64,000 nucleotides of DNA from positions 62,001 through 126,000 of the forward strand of contig NZ_JABWEB010000009.1 of assembly GCF_013369485.1 (NCBI RefSeq), given 5' to 3'. The translations under genes were made by a program, and so were the position numbers. Each line of letters starts with the position of its first letter. The stretch's first letter is position 1. Of the stretch, positions 52,190 through 61,464 are shown piece by piece. The notes beneath the pieces were generated by a model. It worked only from the letters and a program-made list of their open reading frames with translations, did no database searches and was not told the origin of the DNA. This DNA comes from Massilia sp. BJB1822 (GTDB lineage Bacteria; Pseudomonadota; Gammaproteobacteria; Burkholderiales; Burkholderiaceae_D).

Positions 52190-53274
52190 CAGCCGAACCT
52201 CCGCAGCGCCAGTCCGCAGGCCACCAGATACGCCGGCGCATCGCTGCGCAGCTGCTGTTCGCGCACGCCGGCCGCAAGCTGCATGCCCTTGAAGGGCGAC
52301 AGCACCGTGCTGGAGATCTTGGTGCGGCTGGCAACGATATCGAGCAGGCCGGGAATCAGGGCGCAGCCGCCGGCGAGGTAGATCTGGTCGACCTTGGTGT
52401 AGGGCGTGGAGGTGAAGAAGAACTGGATGGCGCGCGTGACTTCGAGCGCGGCGCTTTCGAGGAAGGGGGCGAGGATGTCGGCGGAATAGTTTTCCGGCAG
52501 CTCGCCGGAGCGCTTGCGCGCCTCCGCCTCCTCATAGGACAGGCCGAAGGAGCGCACGATGTCCTGCGTCAGCGAATTGCCGCCGAAAGGCTGCTCGCGT
52601 TCGTAGATGGTTTGCCCGTCCAGCATCACCGAGATATGCGTGACCTGGGCGCCGATCTGGAACAGGGCGATGATCTGGCCGGCGCCGCCGTCCGGCAGCT
52701 GGGCGACGATGCGGTCCAGCGCGGCGCGCGCGGCATAGGATTCGATGTCCATCACGCTGGCCTTCAAGCCCGAGGCTTCGCCGATGGCGACGCGGTCCTC
52801 CACCTTTTCGCGGCGGGCGGCGGCCAGCATTACTTCGATATCGTCGGGCGAATTGCCGACCGGGCCGATCACGTCGAAATCCAGGCTGACTTCATCCAGG
52901 GCGAAGGGAATGTACTGGCTGGCCTCCGATTCGACCTGCACTTCCAGCTGTTCTTCCGACATGCCGGCCGGCAGGATGATCTTCTTGGTGATGACGGCGG
53001 CCGGCGGCATGCCCAGCGCCACATGGCGGGCGCGCGTGCCGCTCTTTTTCACGACGCGGCGCACGGCGTCGACCACCTGGTCCATGTTCTCGATATTGCC
53101 GTCGGTGACAGCGCCGCGCGGCAGCGCCTCGGTGGCGCAGCGCTCCAGCCTCACGCCCTCCTTGCCGGCATCGCTCAATTCCACCAGCCGCACGCTCGAC
53201 GTGCTGATGTCGATGCCGACCAGCGGCGGATGGCCGCCACCGAACAGGGTCTTGAGGTCTACCATCACGAGCAT
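52189..53274 (-). CDS. pilM: Type IV pilus actin-like ATPase PilM
   Basis: Cytoplasmic actin-like protein that docks on PilN. The 361 residues carry the nucleotide-binding motif VGIDISTSSVRLVELS and the C-terminal YLAGGCALIPGLLD. The start is either 53274 or the ATG at 53265; the Shine-Dalgarno-like AAGGGG is close to the first. It opens the pilMNOPQ operon, with a 348-bp divergent gap to mrcA. Confidence 0.94.
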   Translation of the reverse strand: MLVMVDLKTLFGGGHPPLVGIDISTSSVRLVELSDAGKEGVRLERCATEALPRGAVTDGNIENMDQVVDAVRRVVKKSGTRARHVALGMPPAAVITKKIILPAGMSEEQLEVQVESEASQYIPFALDEVSLDFDVIGPVGNSPDDIEVMLAAARREKVEDRVAIGEASGLKASVMDIESYAARAALDRIVAQLPDGGAGQIIALFQIGAQVTHISVMLDGQTIYEREQPFGGNSLTQDIVRSFGLSYEEAEARKRSGELPENYSADILAPFLESAALEVTRAIQFFFTSTPYTKVDQIYLAGGCALIPGLLDIVASRTKISSTVLSPFKGMQLAAGVREQQLRSDAPAYLVACGLALRRFG

Positions 53275-53622
53275 GTCCCCCTTGGTTCAGCACCTGTACG
53301 GTCGCAGGTGCTGCCGGATGCGCTCCAGTGTTATACCTGTCGGAACACCTTGCTGCGGCACGGGTCCAGACAATTTTGGTCAGACGGTACGTTTAGATGC
53401 TAGCAATAAGGCAGACGCGATGTAAAGCCATTTCTACCGTGCACAATTACTTGTATGTGCGTGTTTTGCCACAGATTTTGCCGCGGCGCCGCTGCCGGAA
53501 TGGCAAGCTTATCGGCTTGTTAAAGGTTAAGTTTTGTGACAATTCCCTGCACCCGCGTGCGCGCCTGCCCCCCAGCCCCTCGCTTATAATGCTGTGGATA
53601 AAATACTGAAAGTTCCCTGCGC
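53275..53622. promoter_or_regulatory. Divergent pilM-mrcA intergenic region
   Basis: This 348-bp gap must hold promoters for the pilMNOPQ operon and mrcA. A consensus TATAAT lies at 53585-53590, about 33 bp before the mrcA start; a clear -35 is not seen. On the minus strand a TATAAC near 53331-53336 is a weak candidate for pilM. No gene is evident. Confidence 0.5.
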
Positions 53623-55959
53623 ATGACATCATCGAACAAGGCGACGCCTACCCCTGACAACAAGCCCTCGCGCTCGCGCGGCTTCCTGCTGATGGCCCTG
53701 GCCTCGCTGGTCGGCCTGCTGATGGCGGCGGTATTGCTGGTGGTCTTCGGCCTGGCCATGGCCTACCCCAACCTGCCCTCGCTGGACCAGTTGACCGATT
53801 ACCGGCCCAAGATGCCGCTGCGCATCTTCTCGGCCGATAATGTGCTGATCGGCGAATTCGGCGAAGAGCGCCGCAACCTGGTCCATATCAAGGACATACC
53901 GGATGTGATGAAGAAGGCCGTGCTGGCCATCGAGGATGACCGCTTCTACGAGCATGGCGGCGTCGATTACCTCGGCATCCTGCGCGCGGCCGTGCACAAC
54001 GCCACCGGCGGCGCGCGCCAGGGCGCGTCCACCATCACCCAGCAGGTGGCGCGCAACTTCTTCCTCTCCAGCGAGCAGACCCTCAAGCGCAAGGCGTATG
54101 AAGCCCTGCTGGCCTGGAAGATTGAACAGAATCTGACGAAAGACCAGATTCTGGAGGTGTATATGAACCAGATCTATCTGGGCCAGCGCGCCTACGGCTT
54201 CTCCTCGGCGGCCCAGATCTACTTCGGCAAGAACCTGAAGGACATCAGCATCGCCGAAGCGGCGATGCTGGCCGGCCTGCCGAAAGCGCCGTCGGCCTAC
54301 AACCCGGTGGTCAATCCGAAGCGCGCCCGCACCCGCCAGCAATACATCCTGCAGCGCATGGCGCAGCTGGGCTATATCACCCCGGCCCAATTCGAGGCGG
54401 CCAAGAACGAGCAGCTCAAGGTGAAGACCGATTCCAGCGAATTCGGCGTGCACGCCGAGTACGTGGCCGAGATGGCGCGCCAGCTGGTGTATGAGCAGTT
54501 CAAGGAAGACACTTACACACGCGGCCTGAACGTCTTCACCACCATCACCAAGGCCGACCAGGACGCGGCCTACCTGGCCCTGCGCCGCGGCGTGATGGAT
54601 TACGAAAAGCGCCACGCCTACCGCGGCCCGGAAGCCTATATCGACATCCCGTCGAACAAGGCCGACGCCGACGAAGCCATCGAAACCGAGCTGGCCGAGC
54701 ATGCCGACAGCGACGATATCGTGGCCGCCATCGTGCTCTCGGCCAGCCCGCAGAAAGTGGTGGCCGTCACCGCCTCGGGCGAGGAAATCACCATGACCGG
54801 CGCCAATATCGAGATGGGCAAATCCTGGCTGTCGGAAAAAGCCGCGCCGAACCGCCGCATCCGCCGTGGTGCCGTGATCCGCGTGATGCAGGAAGGGAAA
54901 GATTGGCAGATTACCCAGATGCCGGAAATCGAATCGGCCTTCGTTGCTGCCAGCACGGAAGACGGCGCGATCAAGGCCATGGTGGGCGGCTTCGACTTCA
55001 ACCGAAACAAATTCAACCACGTGACCCAGGCCTGGCGCCAGCCCGGCTCCTCCTTTAAGCCCTTCATCTACTCGGCTTCGCTGGAGCGCGGCCTGTCGCC
55101 GGCCACCGTGATCAACGACGCCCCGATTTCCTTCGACGCCGGCCAGACCGGCGGCCAGGCCTGGGAGCCGAAGAACTACGACGGCAAGTATGAGGGTCCG
55201 ATGACCATGCGGCGCGGCCTGACCAAGTCGAAGAACATGATTTCGATCCGCATCCTGCACAAGATCGGCGCCAAGTACGGCCAGGAATACACCACCCGCT
55301 TCGGCTTCGAACCGGAGAAGAATCCGCCCTACCTGACCCTGGCCCTGGGCGCCGGCTCGGTGACGCCGCTGCAGATGGCGGGCGCCTATGCGGTGTTTGC
55401 CAACGGCGGCTACAAGGTCACGCCTTATCTGATTTCCAAGGTGACGGATGCGAATGGCAAGGTATTGTCCCAGGCCAACCCCGACCGCGCCGGCACGGAA
55501 AGCAGCCGCGTCATCGACGAGCGCAACGCCTTCATGATGGACAGCATGCTCAAAGACGTGGTGCGCTTCGGCACGGCGACCAAGGCGCTGGTGCTGCGCC
55601 GTCCCGATATCGCGGGCAAGACCGGCACCACCAACGATTCGATCGACGCCTGGTTCGCCGGTTACCAGTCGAAATTGGTGGGCGTGGCCTGGATCGGCTA
55701 CGACCAGCCGAAGAATCTGGGCAACCGCGAAACCGGCGGCGGTCTGGCCTTGCCAATCTGGATCGGCTTTATGCAGAAGGCGCTGAAAAACATCCCGATC
55801 GAGGATAGGCCAGTGCCGGAAGGCATCATCATGGCTGACGGCGAATACTTCTATGCCGAGAATCCGCCGGGCGTGGGCGTGCAGAGCCTGGAAGGCAATG
55901 CGCGCGGCACGCCGGCCGAGGAAAAGGCCAAAGATGCCGTGAAGAACGAACTGTTCTGA
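53623..55959 (+). CDS. mrcA: Penicillin-binding protein 1A
   Basis: Bifunctional peptidoglycan glycosyltransferase/transpeptidase anchored by one N-terminal helix (FLLMALASLVGLLMAAVLLVV). The 778 residues include the GT51 domain with catalytic E104 in AIEDDRFYEHGG. The transpeptidase motifs are S476-S-F-K479, S536-K-N538 and K666-T-G668. It is divergent from pilM, the usual arrangement in this group. Confidence 0.96.
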   Translation: MTSSNKATPTPDNKPSRSRGFLLMALASLVGLLMAAVLLVVFGLAMAYPNLPSLDQLTDYRPKMPLRIFSADNVLIGEFGEERRNLVHIKDIPDVMKKAVLAIEDDRFYEHGGVDYLGILRAAVHNATGGARQGASTITQQVARNFFLSSEQTLKRKAYEALLAWKIEQNLTKDQILEVYMNQIYLGQRAYGFSSAAQIYFGKNLKDISIAEAAMLAGLPKAPSAYNPVVNPKRARTRQQYILQRMAQLGYITPAQFEAAKNEQLKVKTDSSEFGVHAEYVAEMARQLVYEQFKEDTYTRGLNVFTTITKADQDAAYLALRRGVMDYEKRHAYRGPEAYIDIPSNKADADEAIETELAEHADSDDIVAAIVLSASPQKVVAVTASGEEITMTGANIEMGKSWLSEKAAPNRRIRRGAVIRVMQEGKDWQITQMPEIESAFVAASTEDGAIKAMVGGFDFNRNKFNHVTQAWRQPGSSFKPFIYSASLERGLSPATVINDAPISFDAGQTGGQAWEPKNYDGKYEGPMTMRRGLTKSKNMISIRILHKIGAKYGQEYTTRFGFEPEKNPPYLTLALGAGSVTPLQMAGAYAVFANGGYKVTPYLISKVTDANGKVLSQANPDRAGTESSRVIDERNAFMMDSMLKDVVRFGTATKALVLRRPDIAGKTGTTNDSIDAWFAGYQSKLVGVAWIGYDQPKNLGNRETGGGLALPIWIGFMQKALKNIPIEDRPVPEGIIMADGEYFYAENPPGVGVQSLEGNARGTPAEEKAKDAVKNELF

Positions 55960-55978
55960 TAAATAAAGGGGACGGCGC

Positions 55979-56006
55979 AAAGGGGACCGCGGTCCCCTTT
56001 GTTTTT
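55979..56006. terminator. Bidirectional terminator between mrcA and cyaY
   Basis: AAAGGGGACCG is followed by its exact complement CGGTCCCCTTT, then GTTTTT. An A-rich flank (GATAAATAAAGGGG) lies on the other side, so it can end both mrcA and the convergent cyaY transcript. Confidence 0.8.
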
Positions 56007-56346
56007 ATGCCTGTTCCGAAATCACCACCGGCGCGCCGCCGGACTGGTGGGCCGTGATGGCCGTCAGCGCTTCGAACAGTTCGGTGTTGTCGCGCGTGTC
56101 GCGCCATTTGCCGTCGACCTGGCGGTAGTGGAAACCGCCGGTGCGCGCCGCCACCCAGATTTCTTTCATGGCGGCCTGGCTGTTGACGATCACCTTGGAA
56201 CCGTTGTGCACAAACTCGATTTCCAGCACATTGCCGCTGCGGCTGCACTCGACGTCGAGCATGTCCTGCTCGAACAGGCGGTCATAGGCGGCTTCGATGG
56301 CGGACAGGGTAGCGTCGGCCAGGTCCAAAAATTCCGATTCGGTCAT
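56005..56346 (-). CDS. cyaY: Iron donor protein CyaY (frataxin)
   Basis: Bacterial frataxin, an iron-binding regulator of Fe-S cluster assembly. The 113 residues have the acidic first helix (MTESEFLDLADATLSAIEAA), the beta-sheet EFVHNGSKVIVNSQAAMKEIW, and GGFHYRQVDGKW. The ATG at 56346 with GGAG is chosen over a further-upstream start. It is divergent from the small lipoprotein gene; the two 5' ends are only about 40 bp apart. Confidence 0.95.
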   Translation of the reverse strand: MTESEFLDLADATLSAIEAAYDRLFEQDMLDVECSRSGNVLEIEFVHNGSKVIVNSQAAMKEIWVAARTGGFHYRQVDGKWRDTRDNTELFEALTAITAHQSGGAPVVISEQA

Positions 56347-56386
56347 GCTAAACTCCAAGCTCTCTGATCAAACCGTGATTTTAATC

Positions 56387-56578
56387 GTGAAGTCCACTCT
56401 TGCGCTGATTGGCGTTCTCGCCACCTGCCTGCTGCTGTCCGCTTGCGGCCAGACCGGCCCCCTGTATATGCCGAAAACCCAGACCAAGGCCGGCAGTTCG
56501 ACCGCGCCGGGCAAGCCTGGCGTCGCACCGGCTTCGTCACCCGTTCCGGCCACCCCGCCCGTATCCCAACAACAGTAA
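56387..56578 (+). CDS. lptM: LptM (YifL-type) small lipoprotein
   Basis: Outer-membrane lipoprotein which in E. coli assists LptD assembly and oxidation. The 63-residue precursor has lipobox LSAC followed by the family-defining CGQTGPLYMP and a Pro/Ala-rich tail. No ATG fits. The GTG at 56387 gives a compact 19-residue signal peptide (V/MKSTLALIGVLATCLLLSA). A GTG at 56375 and an ATG at 56345 are alternatives. It is 3 bp upstream of lysA, a widespread linkage next to cyaY. Confidence 0.82.
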   Translation: MKSTLALIGVLATCLLLSACGQTGPLYMPKTQTKAGSSTAPGKPGVAPASSPVPATPPVSQQQ

Positions 56579-56581
56579 TCC

Positions 56582-57859
56582 ATGTCCCATTTTGCTTACC
56601 AGAACGGCGTGCTGCACGCCGAGGGCGTCGCCCTGAACGCCATCGCCGAACAGTTCGGCACGCCGACCTACGTCTATTCCAAGGCCCAACTGCTGGGCAA
56701 CTTCGCCGCCTATGCCGACGCCTGCGCCGGCCGCGACGCGCTGGTCTGCTATGCGATGAAGGCCAATTCCAACCTGGCCATCCTGGACCTGCTGGCGCGC
56801 CAGGGCGCCGGTTTCGACATCGTGTCGGGCGGCGAACTGCTGCGCGTGATCGCGGCGGGCGGCGATCCGCGCAAGGTGATCTTCTCGGGCGTCGGCAAGA
56901 GCGTGGACGAGATGCGCCTGGCGCTGGAGCACGACATCCTGTGCTTTAACGTGGAATCGATTCCCGAGCTGCACCGCCTGAACGAAGTGGCGGGCAGCAT
57001 GGGCAAGCAGGCGCGCATCTCGCTGCGCGTGAATCCGAATGTGGATGCCAAAACCCATCCATATATCGCCACCGGCCTGAAAGCGAACAAATTCGGCGTG
57101 GCCTTCAGCGATGCGCTGGACACCTATCGCACCGCGGCCAGCCTGCCGCATCTGGACGTGTGCGGCATCGATTGCCATATCGGCTCGCAGCTGCTGGATG
57201 ACGCGCCGCTGCTGGAGGCGCTCGACAAGCTGATCGAACTGATCGACACGCTCGACGCCGAAGGGATCCACCTGCACCACCTGGACATCGGCGGTGGCCT
57301 GGGCGTGGATTATGGCGAGGCGGGCGAAAGCGCGCCGGTGCCGGTGGGCGACTACCTTGGCCGCCTGTTCCGCCGCGTCGACGCCTGGCGCGCCGCGCGC
57401 CACGGCGGCAAGCCGATCAAGGTGATCTTCGAGCCAGGCCGTTCCATCGTCGGCAATACCGGCGTGCTGCTGACGCGCGTGGAGTTCCTCAAGCATGGCG
57501 AAGAAAAGAATTTCTGCATCGTCGATGCGGCCATGAACGATATGGCGCGTCCAGCCCTGTACCAGGCCTGGATGGATATGCAGCCGGTGCTGCAGTCCGC
57601 CACCGCCGGCGAAACCTTTGATGTGGTGGGACCGATCTGCGAGTCGGGCGACTGGCTGGCGCGCGAACGCGCGCTGGCGGTGGCGCCGGGCGATCTGCTG
57701 GTGATGCACACGGCGGGCGCTTATGGCATGACCATGGCCTCGAACTACAACACGCGCGGCCGCGCCGCCGAAGTGATGGTCGATGGCGGCCAAACCCATC
57801 TGGTACGCCGCCGCGAAACGCCGCAAGAGCTGTTCGCGCTGGAATCGGTGCTGAGGTAA
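56582..57859 (+). CDS. lysA: Diaminopimelate decarboxylase
   Basis: PLP enzyme that makes L-lysine from meso-diaminopimelate. The 425 residues contain the PLP lysine K60 in YAMKANSN, the phosphate-binding HHLDIGGGLGVDY, the C-terminal catalytic cysteine in GPICESGDWLA, and GAYGMTMASNYN. It is co-oriented with the LptM-type lipoprotein gene, 3 bp away. Confidence 0.97.
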   Translation: MSHFAYQNGVLHAEGVALNAIAEQFGTPTYVYSKAQLLGNFAAYADACAGRDALVCYAMKANSNLAILDLLARQGAGFDIVSGGELLRVIAAGGDPRKVIFSGVGKSVDEMRLALEHDILCFNVESIPELHRLNEVAGSMGKQARISLRVNPNVDAKTHPYIATGLKANKFGVAFSDALDTYRTAASLPHLDVCGIDCHIGSQLLDDAPLLEALDKLIELIDTLDAEGIHLHHLDIGGGLGVDYGEAGESAPVPVGDYLGRLFRRVDAWRAARHGGKPIKVIFEPGRSIVGNTGVLLTRVEFLKHGEEKNFCIVDAAMNDMARPALYQAWMDMQPVLQSATAGETFDVVGPICESGDWLARERALAVAPGDLLVMHTAGAYGMTMASNYNTRGRAAEVMVDGGQTHLVRRRETPQELFALESVLR

Positions 57860-57893
57860 GCACCCCGGGCCGCGCACCGGCATGGTGCGCGGC

Positions 57894-58490
57894 TCAATCC
57901 TCAGGGCCGTCGGCGAAGATTGCCTCGAGACTCAATTCCTCCGCGACGCGGTCGGCCCACAGATTGAACGCCTCCTCATTCGCGTGTTCCATTTGCTTCA
58001 GATACTGTTCCGGTAAGGCGCCAAAGCGTCTTTCCAAGACGCGCTGCAGGATTTCTTGCATACCGGCCATCTTCCAGCCACCTGAAATCAGCTCGACAAA
58101 TGTATCGAAGTCGGGGGGATCAACCTTCATTTTCGCCTCTCCCTTCGTGTACATCGTAGTTTTCCCTAGCCCTTCTGGCAAGCTCGACCGCGCCCATCGC
58201 AACATACTCCGCTGTAGCTGAATCGATGGCTTCCCCCTCATCCAACGAGAGATCGATACGATCAGTTTCATCATTTGCTGAGGAGTTTGCTGTTGACGCA
58301 GGCAAAGCAGCGCCACGACGACATTGCTGAAATCAGGGTCGGCTTTAAGCAATTTCATCACATCCAGCAGGAGATAGCGCTGCTGAGCTTGAAGAAACTC
58401 CATGCCAGGAGGACAAGGCGCGATCAGGTCGGCCACCATTTCGGGATGGGAGAAGAGTTGCCGGTATGCGCTGTCGTGCTGGTTCGCCAT
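57894..58490 (-). pseudogene. Rpn-family nuclease/putative transposase, internally deleted
   Basis: The 198-residue frame starts with the family hallmark YRQLFSHPEMVADLI and then jumps straight to a region (PPGMEFLQAQQRYLLLDV) that in full-length Rpn/YhgA-like proteins comes roughly 120 residues later. The PD-(D/E)XK catalytic core is therefore missing, although the frame stays open. The C-terminal part (VLERRFGALPEQYLKQMEHA, LWADRVAEELSLEAIF) resembles a DUF4351 domain. Full-length members are about 300 residues. It is probably a deletion relic; the truncated product could still be made. Confidence 0.7.
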
Positions 58491-58569
58491 GGTCCATTGT
58501 AGGAAGACCTGGCGGTGTTGCGGCGGGCGAGGATGCGCAGGCTTTGCGCATCCTCAAGCAGTGCATGTC

Positions 58570-59220
58570 TTAGTGGCAGCAGCCGGAACAGCCCTTGGCG
58601 GCGGCCGGGGCGGCGGCGCGCTTGCTGTAGGCCCACCACAGGCGCACGCCAAGCAACGCGGCGACAATCAGGCCGAACAGGATGGGCTGGCCGAAATCGT
58701 GCTTGCCCGCCTTCATCCACCAGAAGTGCAGGATGCCCAGCGGCGCGATGATGTAGACCAGCCGGTGCAGCCACTGCCAGCGCTTGCCGCCCAGGCGCTT
58801 GACCATGCCGTTGGTGCTGGTGATGGCCAGCGGCAGCAGCAGCACGAAGGCGCTAAAGCCGACGGTAATGAAAGGCCGCTTCAGCACGTCCTTCCACATG
58901 GCCTGCACATCGAAGAAATGGTCGAACCACAGGAAGGTGAGGAAGTGCAGGAAGGCGTAGAAGAAGGCATACAGGCCCAGCATGCGGCGCAGGCGGATCA
59001 GCCAAGGCCATTGCAACAGGCGGCGCAGCGGCGTCACCGCTAGCGTGAGGCAGAGGAAGTACAGCGTCCAGTCGCCGCTGCCGCGCGTGATGAATTGCAG
59101 CGGTTCGACCAGCTGGCCGCTGACCGTGAGCCAGGCCATGCGCACAAAGGGCAGCAGCGCCAGCACGAAGACGGCGAGCTTGATGCGGGACAGTTGCTTG
59201 GGAGTGGGGAAGAAGTCCAT
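58570..59220 (-). CDS. msrQ: Protein-methionine-sulfoxide reductase heme-binding subunit MsrQ
   Basis: Inner-membrane heme b protein that passes electrons to MsrP for repair of oxidised periplasmic methionines. The 216 residues hold about six membrane helices and the conserved histidines in YAFFYAFLHFLTFLWFDH and KRWQWLHRLVYI. The C-terminus is unusual: after SKRAAAPAAAKG come three cysteines in CSGCCH (C211, C214, C215). It lies 5 bp after msrP. Confidence 0.93.
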   Translation of the reverse strand: MDFFPTPKQLSRIKLAVFVLALLPFVRMAWLTVSGQLVEPLQFITRGSGDWTLYFLCLTLAVTPLRRLLQWPWLIRLRRMLGLYAFFYAFLHFLTFLWFDHFFDVQAMWKDVLKRPFITVGFSAFVLLLPLAITSTNGMVKRLGGKRWQWLHRLVYIIAPLGILHFWWMKAGKHDFGQPILFGLIVAALLGVRLWWAYSKRAAAPAAAKGCSGCCH

Positions 59221-59225
59221 ATCGT

Positions 59226-60203
59226 TCAGAAGAATTTTTTCAGGTCCATGCCGCTGTACAGCGAGGCCACGTCGCTATAGCCGTTGAACATCAGCGTCTT
59301 GCGCTTGCGCACGAAGAAGCCGTCCTCGCCGATGCGGCGCTCGCTGGCCTGGGACCAGCGCGGATGGTCGACTTCGGGATTCACGTTGGAGTAGAAGCCG
59401 TATTCCGAGGGCGCGGCCAGATTCCAGGCGGTGCGCGGCATCTCGCGCACGAAGCGGATCTTGACGATGGACTTGGCCGACTTGAAGCCATACTTCCACG
59501 GCACCACAATGCGCACCGGCGCGCCATTCTGCTTGGGCAGGGTTTCGCCATACATGCCCAGGGTGAGCAAGGTCAGCGGATGGTTGGCCTCGTCCAGGCG
59601 CAAGCCTTCCACATACGGCCATTGCAGCACACGGCTGCCCACGCCGGGCATCTGCTTCTTGTCGGCCAGGGTAATGAATTCCACGTATTTGGCGTTGCCG
59701 GTCGGTTCGACGCGCTTGATCAGTTCGGACAGCGAGTAGCCGACCCAGGGAATCACCATCGACCAGCCTTCCACGCAGCGCAAGCGGTAGACGCGCTCTT
59801 CCAGCGGCGCCAGCTTAAGTAGGGCGTCCAGATCGAGGGTCAGGGGCTTTTTCACCTCGCCCTCGATGCTCACAGTCCAGGGTTGGGTTTTCAGCGTGTG
59901 CGCATTTTGGGCTGGATCGCTTTTGTCGGTGCCGAACTCGTAGAAATTATTGTAGCTGGTCGCGTCCTTGTAAGCGCTTTGCTTGTCGAGGGCGGAATAG
60001 GCGGGATTGAGCTTGGCGGCCAGTTTCGGATTCAAGCCCTGGGCCAAGGCTTCCTGCCCCAGCGATTCGAGCAGGGCACCGCCGGCCACCGCGCCCAGCG
60101 CCATCTGGCGCATGAAACTGCGGCGCGATTCGAAGACCGCGCGCGGCGTGATTTCGGAGGAAAACGGCAGGTCGATGCCGTTCGGACTACGTTTGATCAA
60201 CAT
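59226..60203 (-). CDS. msrP: Protein-methionine-sulfoxide reductase catalytic subunit MsrP
   Basis: Periplasmic molybdopterin enzyme that reduces methionine sulfoxide in proteins. The 325-residue precursor has a Tat signal (SRRSFMRQMALGAVAGGALL, R27-R28) and the molybdenum-ligand cysteine C143 in YRLRCVEGWSMVIPWVG. It is the first gene of the msrPQ pair. Confidence 0.96.
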   Translation of the reverse strand: MLIKRSPNGIDLPFSSEITPRAVFESRRSFMRQMALGAVAGGALLESLGQEALAQGLNPKLAAKLNPAYSALDKQSAYKDATSYNNFYEFGTDKSDPAQNAHTLKTQPWTVSIEGEVKKPLTLDLDALLKLAPLEERVYRLRCVEGWSMVIPWVGYSLSELIKRVEPTGNAKYVEFITLADKKQMPGVGSRVLQWPYVEGLRLDEANHPLTLLTLGMYGETLPKQNGAPVRIVVPWKYGFKSAKSIVKIRFVREMPRTAWNLAAPSEYGFYSNVNPEVDHPRWSQASERRIGEDGFFVRKRKTLMFNGYSDVASLYSGMDLKKFF

Positions 60204-60285
60204 GGCAACTCCAGGAAAAAGGTGCGGGCTTGCTGCTTGGTCGGACCAGATAGCGAAACCTTACACCTCTTTCCTGAAAGCTGTT

Positions 60286-61437
60286 TTAAAGCTTGCCGTA
60301 GGAATGCAGGCCGGAGAGGAACATATTGACGCCAAGGAAAGCAAACGTCGTCACCAGCAGGCCGACCAGCGCCCACCAGGCCAGGAAGCGGCCGCGCAGG
60401 CCCGTCACCAGGCGCATATGCAGCCAGGCCGCATAGTTGAGCCAGACGATCAGCGCCCAGGTTTCTTTCGGGTCCCAGGACCAGTAGCCGCCCCAGGCTT
60501 CGGCCGCCCACAGCGCGCCCAGGATGGTGGCGATGGTGAAGAAGGCGAAGCCGGCCGAGATCGACTTGTACATCACGTCGTCCAGCAATTCCAGCGCGGG
60601 CAGGCGGTCCACCAGGTAGCCCGAGGATTTCAGCAGATAGGCGCCGGCCACCATGGCCGCCAGCGAGAAGGTGCCGTAGCCGATGAAATTGGCCGGGACG
60701 TGGATCTTCATCCACCAGCTTTGCAGGGCCGGCACCAGGGGCTGGATTTCCGCCGCGTCGCGCGACACGGTGTACCACAGCAGGAAGCCGACGGCGGCCG
60801 AGATCACCAGCAGCACAAACGCGCCCAGCTGCTGGGTGTTGTAGCGCTTTTCATAGTAGAGGTAGAACATCGCCGTGATCAGGGCGAACAGGATGAAGAC
60901 CTCGTACAGATTGGAAATGGGAATGTGGCCGACGTCGGTGCCGATCAGGTAGGACTCGTACCAGCGCACCAGCATGCCGGTGGTGCCCAGGATCACGCCG
61001 GCCCAGCACAGCTTGGAGCCGACGGTGAAGCCCATGCCCGAGCGCAGGCCCAGGCCGATCAGATAGAACAGGGTTGAGAGGAAGAACATCACGCTCATCC
61101 ACAGGATCGCCGACTGGCTCGACAGCATATTGCGCAGCCAGAATTTCTGGTTCGCCATATTCAAGTCGCCCGCATACAGGCCGATGGCGGCCAGCGCCAG
61201 CACGGCCGTCAGCGGCATCAGCCAGCGCACCGGCTTCCAGTGCCAGCCCAGGGCGGCAAAGGTGGGCGCGCAGGCGAGCAGGATCACTTTTTCATAAATG
61301 TCCATATACGCGCCGAAGCGGTTCAGCGCGAACAGGGCGGCGCCCAGCAGGCCGACGGCGAACAACCAGTCGATCCAGTTGAGGCGTTTGAAATAGCCGG
61401 GCGCCTCGGTATAGGTTTGGGTTTGCGTGATTTCCAT
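60286..61437 (-). CDS. ccsB: System II cytochrome c biogenesis protein CcsB/ResC (CcsA-type)
   Basis: Heme-handling membrane protein of the ResBC cytochrome c synthase. The 383 residues carry about eight membrane helices and the tryptophan-rich heme motif WGGYWSWDPKETWALIVW, flanked by conserved histidines (YAAWLHMRL). I chose the ATG at 61437 with GGAGAGGA upstream. It follows resB by 27 bp. Confidence 0.94.
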   Translation of the reverse strand: MEITQTQTYTEAPGYFKRLNWIDWLFAVGLLGAALFALNRFGAYMDIYEKVILLACAPTFAALGWHWKPVRWLMPLTAVLALAAIGLYAGDLNMANQKFWLRNMLSSQSAILWMSVMFFLSTLFYLIGLGLRSGMGFTVGSKLCWAGVILGTTGMLVRWYESYLIGTDVGHIPISNLYEVFILFALITAMFYLYYEKRYNTQQLGAFVLLVISAAVGFLLWYTVSRDAAEIQPLVPALQSWWMKIHVPANFIGYGTFSLAAMVAGAYLLKSSGYLVDRLPALELLDDVMYKSISAGFAFFTIATILGALWAAEAWGGYWSWDPKETWALIVWLNYAAWLHMRLVTGLRGRFLAWWALVGLLVTTFAFLGVNMFLSGLHSYGKL

Positions 61438-61464
61438 TATTCCTCTCCACAACGTAGCAACAGC

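Noticed and set aside
53629..55980. 783-codon open frame on the minus strand opposite mrcA
   Set aside because: mrcA has all catalytic motifs in the other direction; this frame is a GC-driven shadow.
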